Part shown: positions 33,011 through 45,279 of the stretch, piece after piece | Layout of the letters: the number at the start of each line of letters is the position of its first letter | Numbering within the stretch: position 1 is the stretch's first letter | Source: Neoechinorhynchus agilis | Lineage: Eukaryota; Acanthocephala | NCBI GenBank assembly: GCA_051530055.1 | Contig: CM121341.1 | Coordinates: 1,116,001 to 1,180,000 of the forward strand | Length of the DNA: 64,000 nt | Direction: 5' to 3' | Notes under the pieces: model-generated | What the model was told of the DNA's origin: nothing | What the model saw: only the letters and a program-made list of their open reading frames with translations | Database searches by the model: none | Program-made: the position numbers and the translations under genes

Positions 33011-35515
33011 TGAAAAACCTGGTGTATCCCCGGCCTTGTCGGAATACGAGCGTGCCAGCCGGATTCTACACATAGAGGAACTAGGGGACGCTCAACCATC
33101 AGAACTCATGGACAAGATGTTAGGATACCTCGGGAAACACCCCCCTGCTTCTTGTTCATGCAGGTGTTCATGGGGCGGCTACCTGAGGATATGCGCTCGG
33201 TACTTGTTCACTCCAAGATTACGGATCCCCGTAAACTTGCACAAGCAGCCGACGAATTGTTCAGGCCAAATCGGTGCAACGCGGGATCGATTAAACAAAA
33301 CACCGATTTCGTATTCCCTGTCGAACAAACCAAAAAGAAGCAAATGGATATTTGCTTCTATCACCAACGGTACGGCAACCGCGCCAAGCGTTGCCGACCA
33401 CCTTGTTCGATGGCACAAGACGCGTTTAAAAAAACTACTAAGGAAATAAACACGTTATTCTATGTTCACGACAGTGGGACAGGTCGACGATTTCTAGTGG
33501 ACACCGGTGCCGAGATGAGTGTTATGCCGGCGTCGATAGCTGATAAGTCAGTTGGTGCACAAAGCCGAACACTTACCGCGGCTAACGGCTCCTCAATCAA
33601 AACATTTGGAAGCCGGATGGTGGTGCTTCGTTTCGGTAAATGGGCGATTAAGTGGAAGTTTCTGATCGCAGCTGTACGGCAACCGTTGCTGGGGGTTGAT
33701 TTCCTTCGACACAGCGGGCTGCTAGTCGATGCCCGTGGGAAAAAGTTGGTCGACCCATTAAACCACAGGGGAGAACGTATTCCCTCATCACGAAAAGAAA
33801 CCGAAGTAGCTCAAGTAGAAATGACAAGTCCAAAAATTTCCGATTATGCTGTCGGTGCCGTGTTGCAACAGAAAATATCCGACAGTTGGAGACCGCTCGC
33901 CCTTTTCAGCCGTCAATTACGAAAACCCGAGCAAAAATACAGTGCCTTCGATCGAGAGCTGCTAGCAATTTATCTTGCGATCCGACATTTCCGTTATGCC
34001 GTGGAAGGACGCTCTTTGACGGTTTTCACGGATCATCGACCACTCACTTTCGCAATGGCACGAGTATCGAATCCCTGGTCAGCACGGCAACAACGACACC
34101 TGAGCTATGTTTCCGAGTATACCACAAACATGCAGCACGTTATCGGACGTAACAATAGCGTGGCCGATACACTCTCTAGAGCAAAATTGAATAACGTCGC
34201 CGAGGGTATATCCCTTGAAGAGATGTCGCGAGCACAAAAAGATGACTCGGAAACACAGGCTTTACGAACAGCAAAGACTGGATTGCGTCTCCTTGATGTT
34301 CCAATTGGTGATGGTGAGATGACCATTTTGTGCGATATTTCAACAGGAAGGCAAAGGCCGTTAGTACCCGTTGCTTGGAGAGGCCGCGTTTTTGATGCCG
34401 TCCACGAACTTTCTCATCCTGGAATCGGAGCTATGCGCAAGTTGATGTCGAGCAAGTTCGTCTGGCAGGGTCTCGCCAAGGACGTGGGAAACTGGACGAA
34501 AATGTGTCTAGCCTGTCAAAAAGTGAAGATTCATCGACACGTTAAAGCACCGCCGGAAATATTCGATGTACCTACAAGCAGATTTGCACACATACACGTG
34601 GATCTCGTAGGCCCTCTCCCACCTTCTCAGGGATTAACACACTTGTTGACGATAATAGATCGGTTCACGCGTTGGCCAGAAGCGATTTCACTTTCAAAAA
34701 CCGACACACTTTCATGTGCGCGAGCTTTGTCCAGCAATTGGATTTCGCGATTCGGGGTTCCGACGGATATCACCTCAGATAGGGGAGCGCAATTCACCTC
34801 CAAAATATGGACCGACATGTCGACCCTATTTGGCACCAAATTACACCATACGACAGCTTATCATCCACAGTCCAACGGTATGGTCGAAAGGATGCACCGG
34901 CACCTGAAAACGTCCTTAAAAGCCCGCCTCAAATGTGCCAATTGGTATGACGAGCTGCCGTGGGTATCGCCTAAATACGATTTTGGGACGTTATCCGCTG
35001 AACAAGTCTACGGGAGCCCAATTAGAGTTCCCAGCGATTTTGTTAGCCCTACATCGACACGAGCCAATCAAGGAAAAAAACTCGAAAGTTTGCGCGATCG
35101 GATCCGTTCGTTAGCCCCTGTACCGACGTCACGACATGGAAATATCTCGACCTACGTCCCAAAAGCCCTTAAGATCGCACGCCATGTGTTCGTCAGGAGT
35201 GAGCAGATCGGAGGACCGCTGCTGCCAGCATACAGAGGACCCTACAGAGTAATCGAAGCAGGTGAAAAATATTTCACGATTGATTATGGAGGACGCAACG
35301 AAACGATTGCGATAGACAGGCTGAAACCCGCGCATTGTGACCCTTCCTCTACAGTCGAAGCCGACACCACGCAAGCGAGGACGGCCACGGAAGAAGACTT
35401 AGCGGAGCCTCTTGTGGGAGCTGTGTGGCGAGTACGTCAGAGGTCCACCAATCGATATGCACGCATGGTGCATGGAGTACAACTAGAAAACGGAGCGTGT
35501 TGGTTTTTGAGTTGA
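33010..35515 (+). mobile_element. Ty3/Gypsy LTR retrotransposon remnant lacking reverse transcriptase
   Basis: Gag remnant from about 33030 (ASRILHIEELGDAQPSEL, then GRLPEDMR), then a 787-codon frame from 33152: knuckle-like CFYHQRYGNRAKRC (residue 68), aspartic protease FLVDTGAEMSVMP (DTG at 117-119), RNase H (SDYAVGAVLQQ, FTDHRPLTFA, DTLSRA), integrase with the HHCC region (ELSHPGIG, CLACQKVK) and DDE core residues (HVDLVGPLPP, TSDRGAQFTS, HPQSNGMVERMH), and a C-terminal tail. The ~300-residue reverse transcriptase expected between protease and RNase H is absent, and the frame is kept across the gap. No LTR is seen on either side. It is a 5'-truncated, non-autonomous relic. Confidence 0.9.
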
Positions 35516-37621
35516 ACTACACATTGCTTATGGAATTTATTAGGCTATTACAGTAAACATTTTTACAAAATTCTACTATCGAAAATTCCTAAATAAGAAA
35601 GTTGAACAAAATATGAGAATTTGATCACAATAATTAAAATTAATATTTTCGTAAAATATATTATCGTGTAAAATAACACAATGATTGCATAATTTAAGAG
35701 CTAAAATTTTACGTTTCTTTAAAATTCATTGGCGGCAAAAAATCGACAAATAAACGAACGACACCGGAATAAAACTTTATAAATTCAGGAACAAATGAAA
35801 TTAAGCTATCACTACACGACGTTATTTACGCTTAGAAGACCATAAACTGAAGATGTTCGGATGAAATGATGTTTATATAGGAATTAAAGAAATTCAAATT
35901 AATTAATAACTTCTAAGAGTCATCAATTTATATAACAGAAATTAATAGAATCAGGATTCGTCCGGAATTTCTAAAGCTCGCTTGTCGCCATTTCTGCGCT
36001 TAGGAAATATACGCAGTCGTCTTTTTCTTTATATCAGCACTTCAAATTAGTGTTAAGATTCTTATTTTTGGATTGAACGCCACCTTACGAAAAAATTTAG
36101 CTATTTTTGTCCTCGTTTAGGTTTATTTTCGTAGTTTTATACCATTTAGATTTTTGCTCCGCAGCTCAAATTTATTTAAAACAGAAAAAGAAAATATCCG
36201 AATAATACACTTTATAAACTTGAAGCTCCGGTCTCTTTCGTCGATAAAATAACAATTAAAAATGCTTGCAGTTCTTATTAATATCGCATCGAAAAATTTT
36301 AATTTTTTTAACTTATTCAGCAATTTTATTTGAAGCGCGTTTGTTTATAGTGTTTCTTTAAAGTATGGATTCATTTCGTTATTTAGATTTAAGCCGCTCC
36401 TGGCGAAACCAAAAATTTTTTGCTTTATATGCTTATAAATTATGCCTTAACAAATGTTTACAAACTGATAGAAAGATATTTCTGAAAGGATTAAACTTGA
36501 AATCAATAATAATTTACCATTTGAAAGTAAAAAATTAAGTCTTTCAAATATACACAAATTAATAGCCTTTATATTTCTAAAGCAATGATTTTCGCTTCGA
36601 CCTTAGCAAGTTAAAAATGGATTTTCATTCCTATATTCGAACTAAAAGACTTTATGCTTAACCACTGAAAAATCGTGAGATGGTAATAATTTATCGAAGG
36701 TATTTCATTTGTCTCTATAACACCAGCTCAAAATTGATTTTTGAGAAACTGAGCTATTTAAAATGCTTTAAAAAATGCATACAACAATGACAGTATTTGT
36801 AAAATAAAAAAGCATTAAAATCGCAATCCGGTGGAACATTAGCCGACCCTTACATAATTTTCATCGAAGCGATTATATTGGAAGCATAATTTAGCCCAAA
36901 AATCCATAATATAAATAACAAAAGCTATTTAATGTTTTTCGGTAAGATAGTCTGTTCTATATGAGCTCGCTTCTGAATGTTGACAAGCAAACAAAGAAGT
37001 AACCTATTATTTTCAAAGTTTAAAAAGTTCTAGATAAAATTGCAATATAGCCAAATAAAATATGAACGATTGATTTTTGCATCATATTCTTAAAATCAAA
37101 CAAATTTGAAATATAAGGCGATAATAATTTATAATTTAAAAACTTGTACAAATAAAAAAATGCATTAATGATCTTTTGTTGAGTTAAAGATACTGGTAAA
37201 AATCTCAAGTACGTTTTAGTGTTAAGTGCGCATTGGAACCTGAAATTTATTTCTCTGATCGCATCAACATGAACTTAGCTGAAAACGCTTTCAGGCTTTT
37301 TGTTCTAAGAAAACATCTTTCCATTTGAGCAAAGCTAATTTTCAAGAAAGCGGGTTTTTGAGACAAATATTTTATGCACATTAATTCGTTGAATTCGAAT
37401 TAATTCGATCAATGCTATGATAAAAATGCACCACCAAAGTCAACCATAAGGATTTTCATTATTAGTTTTCTGTTCTATAAAGCTCTGCATTTTTAAATAG
37501 GATAATACAATTGCAAATGGCTTGAAAAAAAATTAAAAAGCTCTTTCTGCCAAATTCAACAACTAAAAGGATGAATGGTTGCAGACTGTAAAGTGTTCTT
37601 TATTGTGATTGGTCACTTCAG
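35516..37621. other. AT-rich non-coding stretch
   Basis: No supported gene. Contains the dispersed AT-rich repeat listed at 36120-36335; the rest shows nothing. Confidence 0.5.
36120..36335. repeat. Dispersed AT-rich repeat, copy 1
   Basis: Shares blocks in the same order with 49395-49640: a GCTCAAATTTATT segment, a TTTTGTCGA/TTTCGTCGA segment and AACTTATTCAGCAATT near the right end. Divergence is high, so the copies are old. Type unknown. Confidence 0.55.
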
Positions 37622-38173
37622 TCAAGCAATCTCTTGTATATAAATTAATGCGGAGGATAAAATCCTCGCACTGTACTTTTTCACGAATGATTTAAACGGA
37701 AACCATATTCGTCTCGGATATTTTGTTTTAATCGAGTTTGAGTCCATTTTACCCTTTTGTTCAATCAGGAACATGGCGTAAAGGCGTATACTCGAACTGA
37801 ATTTTTGTTCCAAAAATGGAAATACTTCCTCTTCAGCCCTGTTGTTCTCGATGTTTATTCCCATATAAATAACTTCGGAGAATCTTCTGTTACTGAAAAT
37901 GTCATCTTCTTTTCTTAGATATAGCAAAAGAATTGTAAGGTACTTTCCTGGATTCGCCAGCCTCAAGATGGTTCTTGGATCTTTTAATTTGCCACGGGCT
38001 AGAATTATGCCATTTATTACATTTACAGATCCTAATCGTAAAAATTGTGGTCCAACATTTTTATTAAGGATGTTGATTACAGGTCCTTTACCAAGAAATT
38101 CAAACACGCGATTGTACAGTGTATGCAGAGCTATAAATGGAAACGACAAACAATCGTGAATGTAAGTAATCAT
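37622..38173 (-). CDS. Unrecognised ~183-residue protein
   Basis: A leftward frame is open for 195 codons up to 38209; the first ATG is at about 38173 (MITYIHDCLSFPF). It ends TAA-like at 37622 after IYIQEIA. The length is unusual for such AT-rich sequence, so I treat it as a possible gene or exon. The product is basic and moderately hydrophobic (KYLTILLLYLRK); no signal peptide or domain is recognised. A CTTAG acceptor-like site lies about 24 nt upstream of the ATG. It could also be a single exon of a larger gene. Confidence 0.4.
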   Translation of the reverse strand: MITYIHDCLSFPFIALHTLYNRVFEFLGKGPVINILNKNVGPQFLRLGSVNVINGIILARGKLKDPRTILRLANPGKYLTILLLYLRKEDDIFSNRRFSEVIYMGINIENNRAEEEVFPFLEQKFSSSIRLYAMFLIEQKGKMDSNSIKTKYPRRIWFPFKSFVKKYSARILSSALIYIQEIA

Positions 38174-38639
38174 TTCTTTTTGAAATTCAAGAAATCTAAG
38201 AACGTTCAAGCGTTCTTGCCTCCTGCATTAAATATATAACAATCGTGTCAAACAATAGATCCGTGGGCGTTTACTCATTTTTGAATAGCTTGAATATTTC
38301 AACACTCTTCAACATTTTTAGTCATATTTTCCATTCTCTTCTTTTGCGAGCGACGTTGTATAAAAAAATGTCCGATGCAAGCTTATAGAAAGGACATAAT
38401 TTGAAAGCCTTAACAACTAAGAAAACAACGTTGAAAAGAATCAATTGTGCAGAAATGCTACAGAAATGCAAGAATCCTTAGCACATCAGTTTGAAAGCGT
38501 TAAATCATTTTTATCCAAGAATAAAAATGGGCAAGTCCTGAAAGGCAGAAGTGCATAAGCGACAACCCTCCAGGAGGCATCGGCATCAAAATGATCCTTT
38601 ACGCTATTAGAAGTCAACCTGCACCTGTTTTTCGGGTGC

Positions 38640-39360
38640 ATGACTGCGATAAATAAAAGTGGCACACCCGAGTACGTTCCTTTTCTTATTTTAACAAAAA
38701 GAAGGTGGTTAATTCGAGCTGAACGAAATCAGAGAAAATTATGCATCGCGGCCACCAATTCTATTCAAGGAGTTCTTGAGCGAGTACAACGGAACAATGT
38801 AGGCCGCCATTATCCTTTTTGCAAAAGATGGACAAATTGCAATGATGAAATCTTGATGATCCAATTTTTGAAATGGTAACAAGTTCAATAAAAGTGGCAC
38901 ACCCGAGCACGTTTCTTTTCTTATTTTAACAAAAAGAAGGTGGTTAATTCGAGATGAACGAAATGAGAGAAAAGTAAGTCATCGCGGCCACCAATTCTAT
39001 TCAAGGAGTTCTTGAGCGAGAACAGCTTCATAATGTAGGATGCCATTATCCTTTTTGCAAAAGATGGACAAATTGCAATGATGAAATCTTGATGATCCAA
39101 TTTTTGAAATGGTAACAAGTTCAATAAAAGTGGCACACACGAGTACGTTTTTTTCTTATTTTAACAAAAAGAAGGTGGTTAATTCGAGATGAACGAAATG
39201 AGAGAAAAGTATGCATCTCGGCCACCAATTCTATTCAAGGAGTTCTTGAGCGAGAACAGCGGCACAATGTAGGCCGCCATTATCCTTTTTGCAAAAGATA
39301 GAAAAATTGCAATGATGAAATCTTGATGATCCAATTTTTGAAATGGTAACAAATTTTTAA
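38640..39360. repeat. Three tandem ~237-bp repeats
   Basis: Units starting near 38650, 38888 and 39125 share AATAAAAGTGGCACAC, AAAAAGAAGGTGGTTAATTC, TCTATTCAAGGAGTTCTTGA and GATCCAATTTTTGAAATGG. They differ by scattered substitutions, so the array is not newly formed. 38210-38640 left of it holds no gene. Confidence 0.85.
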
Positions 39361-39735
39361 TTAATATTGAATTTCGATCATCAAACGCATTAAATTAGTG
39401 ATGTTGGTTTAGTGATGTAAAAAATGACCGCTGTTGGCTGTAAGTTCAAAATCTAATTACGATATCGTCCTTTATTGCGTATATTTATTTTAATAACTAT
39501 AACAAGTTCCATCTTTGACCTTTTTAAGTTAAAAATGTTTATATCTTCTTTTCATGGTGCACTAGTGACCATAGTTAAATAATTCCAAATCGTTTAATAA
39601 TTAATGCTTATTGTTTGAATGTTCAATGTTATTGTACCCTGCAATTTCCACGGGCGATCATCAAAGAAATGTTCAAATATTGTCTTAAATTATTCTGAAT
39701 TTATTCAAAATGACTTGAAATCCAAAAACACGTAG

Positions 39736-39910
39736 ACATTATGAGGTAACCTCGCTTAACCAGTCATCTAAAATTGTGTTTTTCTCACTCAGGTTTTAAG
39801 CTCGAATGCGCGGGATCGCCAAACCTAAAGTTCGGCCGAATTATCCGCTCGGACCCAGTGCGTTATACTACGTTTTTCAATGATTTTAGTATTGATTCTT
39901 TTAACCAAGA
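39736..39910 (-). mobile_element. Penelope-like element end, solitary fragment
   Basis: Shares the order CAGTCATCTAAAA, CTCAGGTTTT, GCGCGGGATCGCC, AAGTTCGG, TTATCCGCT and TGATTTTAGTATTGAT with the PLE end at 62130-62265. The hammerhead-like core is degraded here: the GAAA is lost. Nothing of the protein follows. Sequence 39910-40524 shows no gene. Confidence 0.6.
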
Positions 39911-40524
39911 ACAACTCCAGCTTTTCGTCAATTACAAAAAAATGATTTATTTAAAATTTAATTGGATTTGCTTTTTATTTCGATTCTTCATGTTATTCGT
40001 GTTAGTTCATTTAACGGACAAAAAATCGAAATTTTCTGCGAATTGATTCTTCGCACTGCAGTTTCGGTTGAACGATTCGAATGTAAACATTTGTTTCGTG
40101 TATTTTTTCATGAACTTAATGTGCAGGATACCAGTTTAGTTGATTTGTGGTGGGTTCAGGTTTTCAAATTATTTCCTTAATTTTGTAAATGAGGGGGTTT
40201 ACAAATTTTTTTATTAAAGACACATTCAGTAGAACTCCAGTTATGCTTTGTATTTTGATCGTTCATGGAAGACCACAGTGCAAAGATTTTGTCGGCAGCA
40301 ACGCTTAAAACAGAACCGTCAAATAAAACCAATCACAATAAAAGTGAACGAGATAAATGGTAAGCATTTTAGGTTCAATGGTGAACGAATTAAATAAACT
40401 GCATTTTTCCGGCTTGCTTCAATGAAAGATTCTACTTTTTTCACCAATAAAGTAATTTTTTGATGATCACAAATTCACTGTGGATTTATTAGTTTCGATG
40501 ACAAATCCAAGTTGAAATCAACGT

Positions 40525-41100
40525 TTATAAATCTCTTATTGGTTCTTTTCTAACTTTATTGTTTTCGTAGATGTATATCATCTGATTCTTTTCCACATCC
40601 AAAATCGATCTAAATTCATGATCATTAAATGCCACCCTTTCTGCTACTCTTAATGTTTTACTCAACATTTTGAAGTGAAATTTTTGCCACGTGCAAATAT
40701 TGTTAACAGAAAAATTCAGTTTTAGCATTTCCTCTTCGAGAGGTGTACTACTTTGTTTTTTGGAACTCTTTGTAGCAACATTTTTTCGTCTCCTTTGCAA
40801 AATCGATTTATCTTCAGAATAAACGCTCTTTGGTCGCTATCAATTTCTCCCTAAAGTTGATAGGGACTTAGCAATGTATTTCGCTTTCTGTTTCACAACC
40901 GATCCATCGCAAGAATAAGGTGCACTATTTGATATGTTAGCGTCAATATCAGCAATTTTTTGGGCTTTCGTATTCGAATTTGACCCAATAGCGCTATAAT
41001 TCGCAAGACTACATTTGCTCCACAACTTACCTTCAACATAACATACAGGCGCCCTCTTCCTTAATTTCATTTTAAAATCTATAAAGCGATTATAATACAC
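40525..41100 (-). CDS. Possible small basic protein, two exons
   Basis: Two leftward frames lie end to end: 41100-40840 (86 codons, Lys/Asn/Ser-rich) and 40800-40525 (91 codons, KSSKKQSSTPLEEEML then a helical C-terminal part). A spliced join is plausible because an acceptor-like CAAAG precedes the second frame, but no clear GT donor was found at the end of the first. The product would be a basic protein of about 160-170 residues with no recognised domain. Confidence 0.35.
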
Positions 41101-41489
41101 TTTAACATCAACGTTCAGTCCAAAAAACCGTCAAAACACCCAGAGCGAGATTTAGCGATCGGTTTATAACATCACACAATTTCCTTCAACCGAAGCAGCA
41201 GTTCTTATTTTAATTTCAAATACCGTGTTCAACACCAGACAAAAAAATATCTAGAAATACTTAACCCCTCTACAAAAATTTCAACATTTATATGTATTGG
41301 AAACATAAAGCGCCGTTTAAAAAATCGATTGTATGTTGACAAAAATTTCACCACAAAAAAACGCAGTTCGGCAACCAACAACCCATAAGCCTCAGATTTT
41401 AAACATTGCATTAATTATGCAAAATTTGAGAAATTGCCTTAAAATAAATTCTTGGATCGTTGGCGTGGAGACTAGTCAGCACACTGAAT

Positions 41490-41900
41490 TTCCTTTCCAA
41501 TGACGAATAGTAGACTTCGAGGGGGCCTTTTTGTCGCTTTGGTTGCCGGACAATGCCGAGAAGAAACCCTGAAGTTTAGTAGGCAAAAGAGGTAAAAGTC
41601 CTTAAATGTGATCCAGAATTCGGCAGACTGGGACTCTGATGACCTTCGAGGGGGCTCTTCGCTTCCTTGGTTGCCGGACAATGCCGAGAAGGAACCCTGA
41701 AGTTTAATAGACAAAAGAGATAAAAGTCCTTAAATGTGATCCAGAATTCGGCAGAGACTGGGACTCTGATGACCTTCGAGGGGGCTCTTCGCTTCCTTGG
41801 TTGCTGGGCAATGCCGAGAAGGAACCCTAAAGTTTAATAGACAAAAGAGGTAAAAATCCTTAAATGTGATCCAGAATTCGGCGCCGGGCAATGCCGTGAA
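41490..41900. repeat. Three and a bit ~127-bp tandem repeats
   Basis: Units share GACCTTCGAGGGGGCTCTTC, GACAATGCCGAGAAGGAACC and AATGTGATCCAGAATTCGGC; breaks fall near 41632, 41760 and 41883. The leftward frames across them repeat the same peptide and are not genes. Confidence 0.85.
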
Positions 41901-42163
41901 TGACGACTCCGTTGGCCGCGGCGACGACATTTCTAATGGTCACAATGACGTGCGCACCAAAAGGCGCCGAAGAATGATCTAATCAAGGGCGGTCAGTGAC
42001 CACGGCCGGCGTGAAGCGGTAAAACAAAGATCCGAGAATAGAAGGATAATCGTTTGATTTTCCGGCTGGACGACTGATTTGGGATCGGATAAGAAGCAGT
42101 AGTCTCAATAGTTTGGCGGCAATGGTGAGCATTGGCGTTAATTGATCACAAAATCAAACATGA

Positions 42164-43414
42164 TTAATAATTAACTGACTTCAAAAATAATCCGTTGGGA
42201 CAAAGTGTTTTGTAGATTAATTTTCCTTGATCGCCGTAAAATTCAGGTGGTTCTAATAATGCCCTTCGCACATCATTATCCTTTGCTCTCCCGGTACAGA
42301 GCATCACCATTGATCCGGTAATATTTCTTATCTAAAACATCGATAAAGAATTTTTGAAAATAAAGAACTGACCATGTGATAAAGGAAAGATTCAGCTTTA
42401 AATGTAATCCAGTCAATGTCCTTGATTTTTTAATATAGTTAAAAATCACTCCATTGAAATTAAGGACATTGACAATGATAATCTCTACACATTTGGTTTG
42501 TGGATATTCCCTAATCATTGGTAAATTTATGGGAGTGAATGTTTTAATGTCTAAAACGATCGCACTCTAAAGGATTAAGAAGCGGTAAAATGCCAAATAC
42601 CGATATTTAGAGTCTTAACGGGGCACAATCTATGCTGCAAAACATCTAATCGCCCACTTAAGGACGTGAAGGCCGAAAAATTATGTTGACCAATAAAAAG
42701 ATTTGATGATGCTTTCAGTTTTACCATGTCCACATCGATTGGCAATATAGTTGCGAATGAACTGTTGAAGATATCTTTGGGTACAAACGAATTCCGTTGC
42801 AGAATTGCGCTCTTTAGGCAAGACGATTCTTGTAATCGCTCCGAAAATATAAGTCTGTTTTTCAACGGCGGGGGAGGTAATACTAATAATCTATCAATAA
42901 GAATATTCAATAACCTATAAATATACGTCCGAGAGATTGCGTGCTTTCGCACATGAAAATCACTGGCAACCTTTACTATCCAATTAATCCTAAATCTCAT
43001 AGAGCAGAGTATTAAAAATGTTGCTTTCCTTACCTCACTTCATATTTTCGCTTCTTCAAATACTCGTTGATTTTCGAAACCGATGATTCTGGACTTGGAC
43101 TGGAAATGTCTAAGGATTTTGTTTTTACTGAAATAGTTACTTGCATTCGCACGTCCATTTAAAGGTGGCCGTGTTGGCCAGTGCATGAACACCGGAATCA
43201 GTTCGAGAACTTATATTTAATTTTATCGGCGTTTGCGGCCACAATAAGTTCAAACATTCCTCCAATACCCCAGCAACTGTTAAGGCTGCCCCGGCTTGCG
43301 ATTGGACACCACTTTGTAGGAATACAGCGATGAGTGGACACTGGATCTTTTGGTACGTTCTAACCTGAATTTAGTTCCAATGTAGGCGAATTCGATCAGA
43401 AATTGAGGTTTCAT
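42164..43414 (-). CDS. PUSL1: tRNA pseudouridine synthase-like 1 (PUSL1/TruA family), copy 1
   Basis: TruA-family enzymes convert specific tRNA uridines to pseudouridine; PUSL1 is the mitochondrial animal branch. Joined by small GT-AG introns (about 40-75 nt), the exons give FAYIGTKF then SGVQSQ, TVAGVLEECL, the catalytic loop SSRTDSGVHA (Asp is the nucleophile), SDFHVRKHAISRTYIYRL, GQHNFSAFTS, CPVKTLN, ESFLYHMVRN and the C-terminal NGLFLKSVNY before TAA at 42164. The catalytic Asp, the tRNA-contact RTYIYRL stretch and the C-terminal motif are all present and no stop interrupts the spliced frame. The ATG directly follows an acceptor (TTCATTGTAG). Only 72 bp of ancestral upstream sequence are retained before the other unit begins, so this copy may depend on transcription from its upstream twin. 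Confidence 0.92.
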
Positions 43415-43703
43415 CTACAATGAACGTGTCTCAAATCGGTGTTCCTATTATTAAAGTTTTCATCTCTTTAAGTATCCAGAGAAGCTGACGTGCGCACCAA
43501 AAGGCGCCGAAGAATGATCTAATCAAGGGCGGTCAGTGACCACGGCCGGCGTGAAGCGGTAAAACAAAGATCCGAGAATAGAAGGATAATCGTTTGATTT
43601 TCCGGCTGGACGACTGATTTGGGATCGGATAAGAAGCAGTAGTCTCAATAGTTTGGCGGCAATGGTGAGCATTGGCGTTAATTGATCACAAAATCAAACA
43701 TGA

Positions 43704-44954
43704 TTAATAATTAACTGACTTCAAAAATAATCCGTTGGGACAAAGTGTTTTGTAGATTAATTTTCCTTGATCGCCGTAAAATTCAGGTGGTTCTAATAAT
43801 GCCCTTCGCACATCATTATCCTTTGCTCTCCCGGTACAGAGCATCACCATTGATCCGGTAATATTTCTTATCTAAAACATCGATAAAGAATTTTTGAAAA
43901 TAAAGAACTGACCATGTGATAAAGGAAAGATTCGGCTTTAAATGTAATCCAGTCAATGTCCTTGATTTTTTAATATAGTTAAAAATCACTCCATTGAAAT
44001 TAAGGACATTGACAATGATAATCTCTACACATTTGGTTTGTGGATATTCCCTAATCATTGGTAAATTTATGGGAGTGAATGTTTTAATGTCTAAAACGAT
44101 CGCACTCTAAAGGATTAAGAAGCGGTAAAATGCCAAATACCGATATTTAGAGTCTTAACGGGGCACAATCTATGCTGCAAAACATCTAATCGCCCACTTA
44201 AGGACGTGAAGGCCGAAAAATTATGTTGACCAATAAAAAGATTTGATGATGCTTTCAGTTTTACCATGTCCACATCGATTGGCAATATAGTTGCGAATGA
44301 ACTGTTGAAGATATCTTTGGGTACAAACGAATTCCGTTGCAGAATTGCGCTCTTTAGGCAAGACGATTCTTGTAATCGCTCCGAAAATATAAGTCTGTTT
44401 TTCAACGGCGGGGGAGGTAATACTAATAATCTATCAATAAGAATATTCAATAACCTATAAATATACGTCCGAGAGATTGCGTGCTTTCGCACATGAAAAT
44501 CACTGGCAACCTTTACTATCCAATTAATCCTAAATCTCATAGAGCAGAGTATTAAAAATGTTGCTTTCCTTACCTCACTTCATATTTTCGCTTCTTCAAA
44601 TACTCGTTGATTTTCGAAACCGATGATTCTGGACTTGGACTGGAAATGTCTAAGGATTTTGTTTTTACTGAAATAGTTACTTGCATTCGCACGTCCATTT
44701 AAAGGTGGCCGTGTTGGCCAGTGCATGAACACCGGAATCAGTTCGAGAACTTATATTTAATTTTATCGGCGTTTGCGGCCACAATAAGTTCAAACATTCC
44801 TCCAATACCCCAGCAACTGTTAAGGCTGCCCCGGCTTGCGATTGGACACCACTTTGTAGGAATACAGCGATGAGTGGACACTGGATCTTTTGGTACGTTC
44901 TAACCTGAATTTAGTTCCAATGTAGGCGAATTCGATCAGAAATTGAGGTTTCAT
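43704..44954 (-). CDS. PUSL1: tRNA pseudouridine synthase-like 1 (PUSL1/TruA family), copy 2
   Basis: Same gene structure as copy 1, shifted by 1,540 bp. The only difference seen changes GCT to GCC (Ala) in the spliced frame within KAESF, so the proteins are identical; in the unspliced frame the same change would be Leu to Pro, which supports the spliced model. This copy keeps the ancestral upstream flank beyond 45026 and is the likely original. Its stop lies 289 bp upstream of the copy 1 start, and both face left, a spacing compatible with a polycistronic transcript resolved by trans-splicing. Confidence 0.92.
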
Positions 44955-45279
44955 CTACAATGAACGTGTCTCAAATCGGTGTTCCTATTATTAAAGTTTT
45001 CATCTCTTTAAGTATCCAGAGAAGCTTATTAACTCATAGCTTTATTCATCAACAGAAAATACTTAAGGATCATAGAAACGATCATAATCCAGAAACAGAA
45101 AACATTCTATATAGAATTAATTATCATCAGGAAACCTTGCCTAATCAGTCATTGTTTGCAAAAGAACGTGGATATTTCAATAACCAAATGCCTAAAAAAC
45201 TTACTTTTTCGAAAAATCTTCAAACAAGCGATGGTCAAGATTAATCCAGCGCTTTCTATATACCACATATAATTTATAA

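Larger units (their letters stand above)
41947..45026. repeat. 1,540-bp direct tandem duplication
   Basis: 41947-43486 and 43487-45026 are the same sequence. By eye I find a single substitution: A at 42394 versus G at 43934. The unit starts TGACGTGCGCACC and ends AGTATCCAGAGAAGC; at the joins only one base (T) is shared between the outer flanks, so this looks like a non-homologous or microhomology event. Each unit contains one whole PUSL1 gene. Confidence 0.95.

Noticed and set aside
41472-41930. Frames repeating a peptide with LFCLLNF
   Set aside because: By-product of the ~127-bp tandem repeats; no start or splice context.
44960-45244. 94-codon plus-strand ORF starting in PUSL1 upstream sequence
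   Set aside because: The first half is duplicated upstream flank of PUSL1 and the rest lacks recognisable content.
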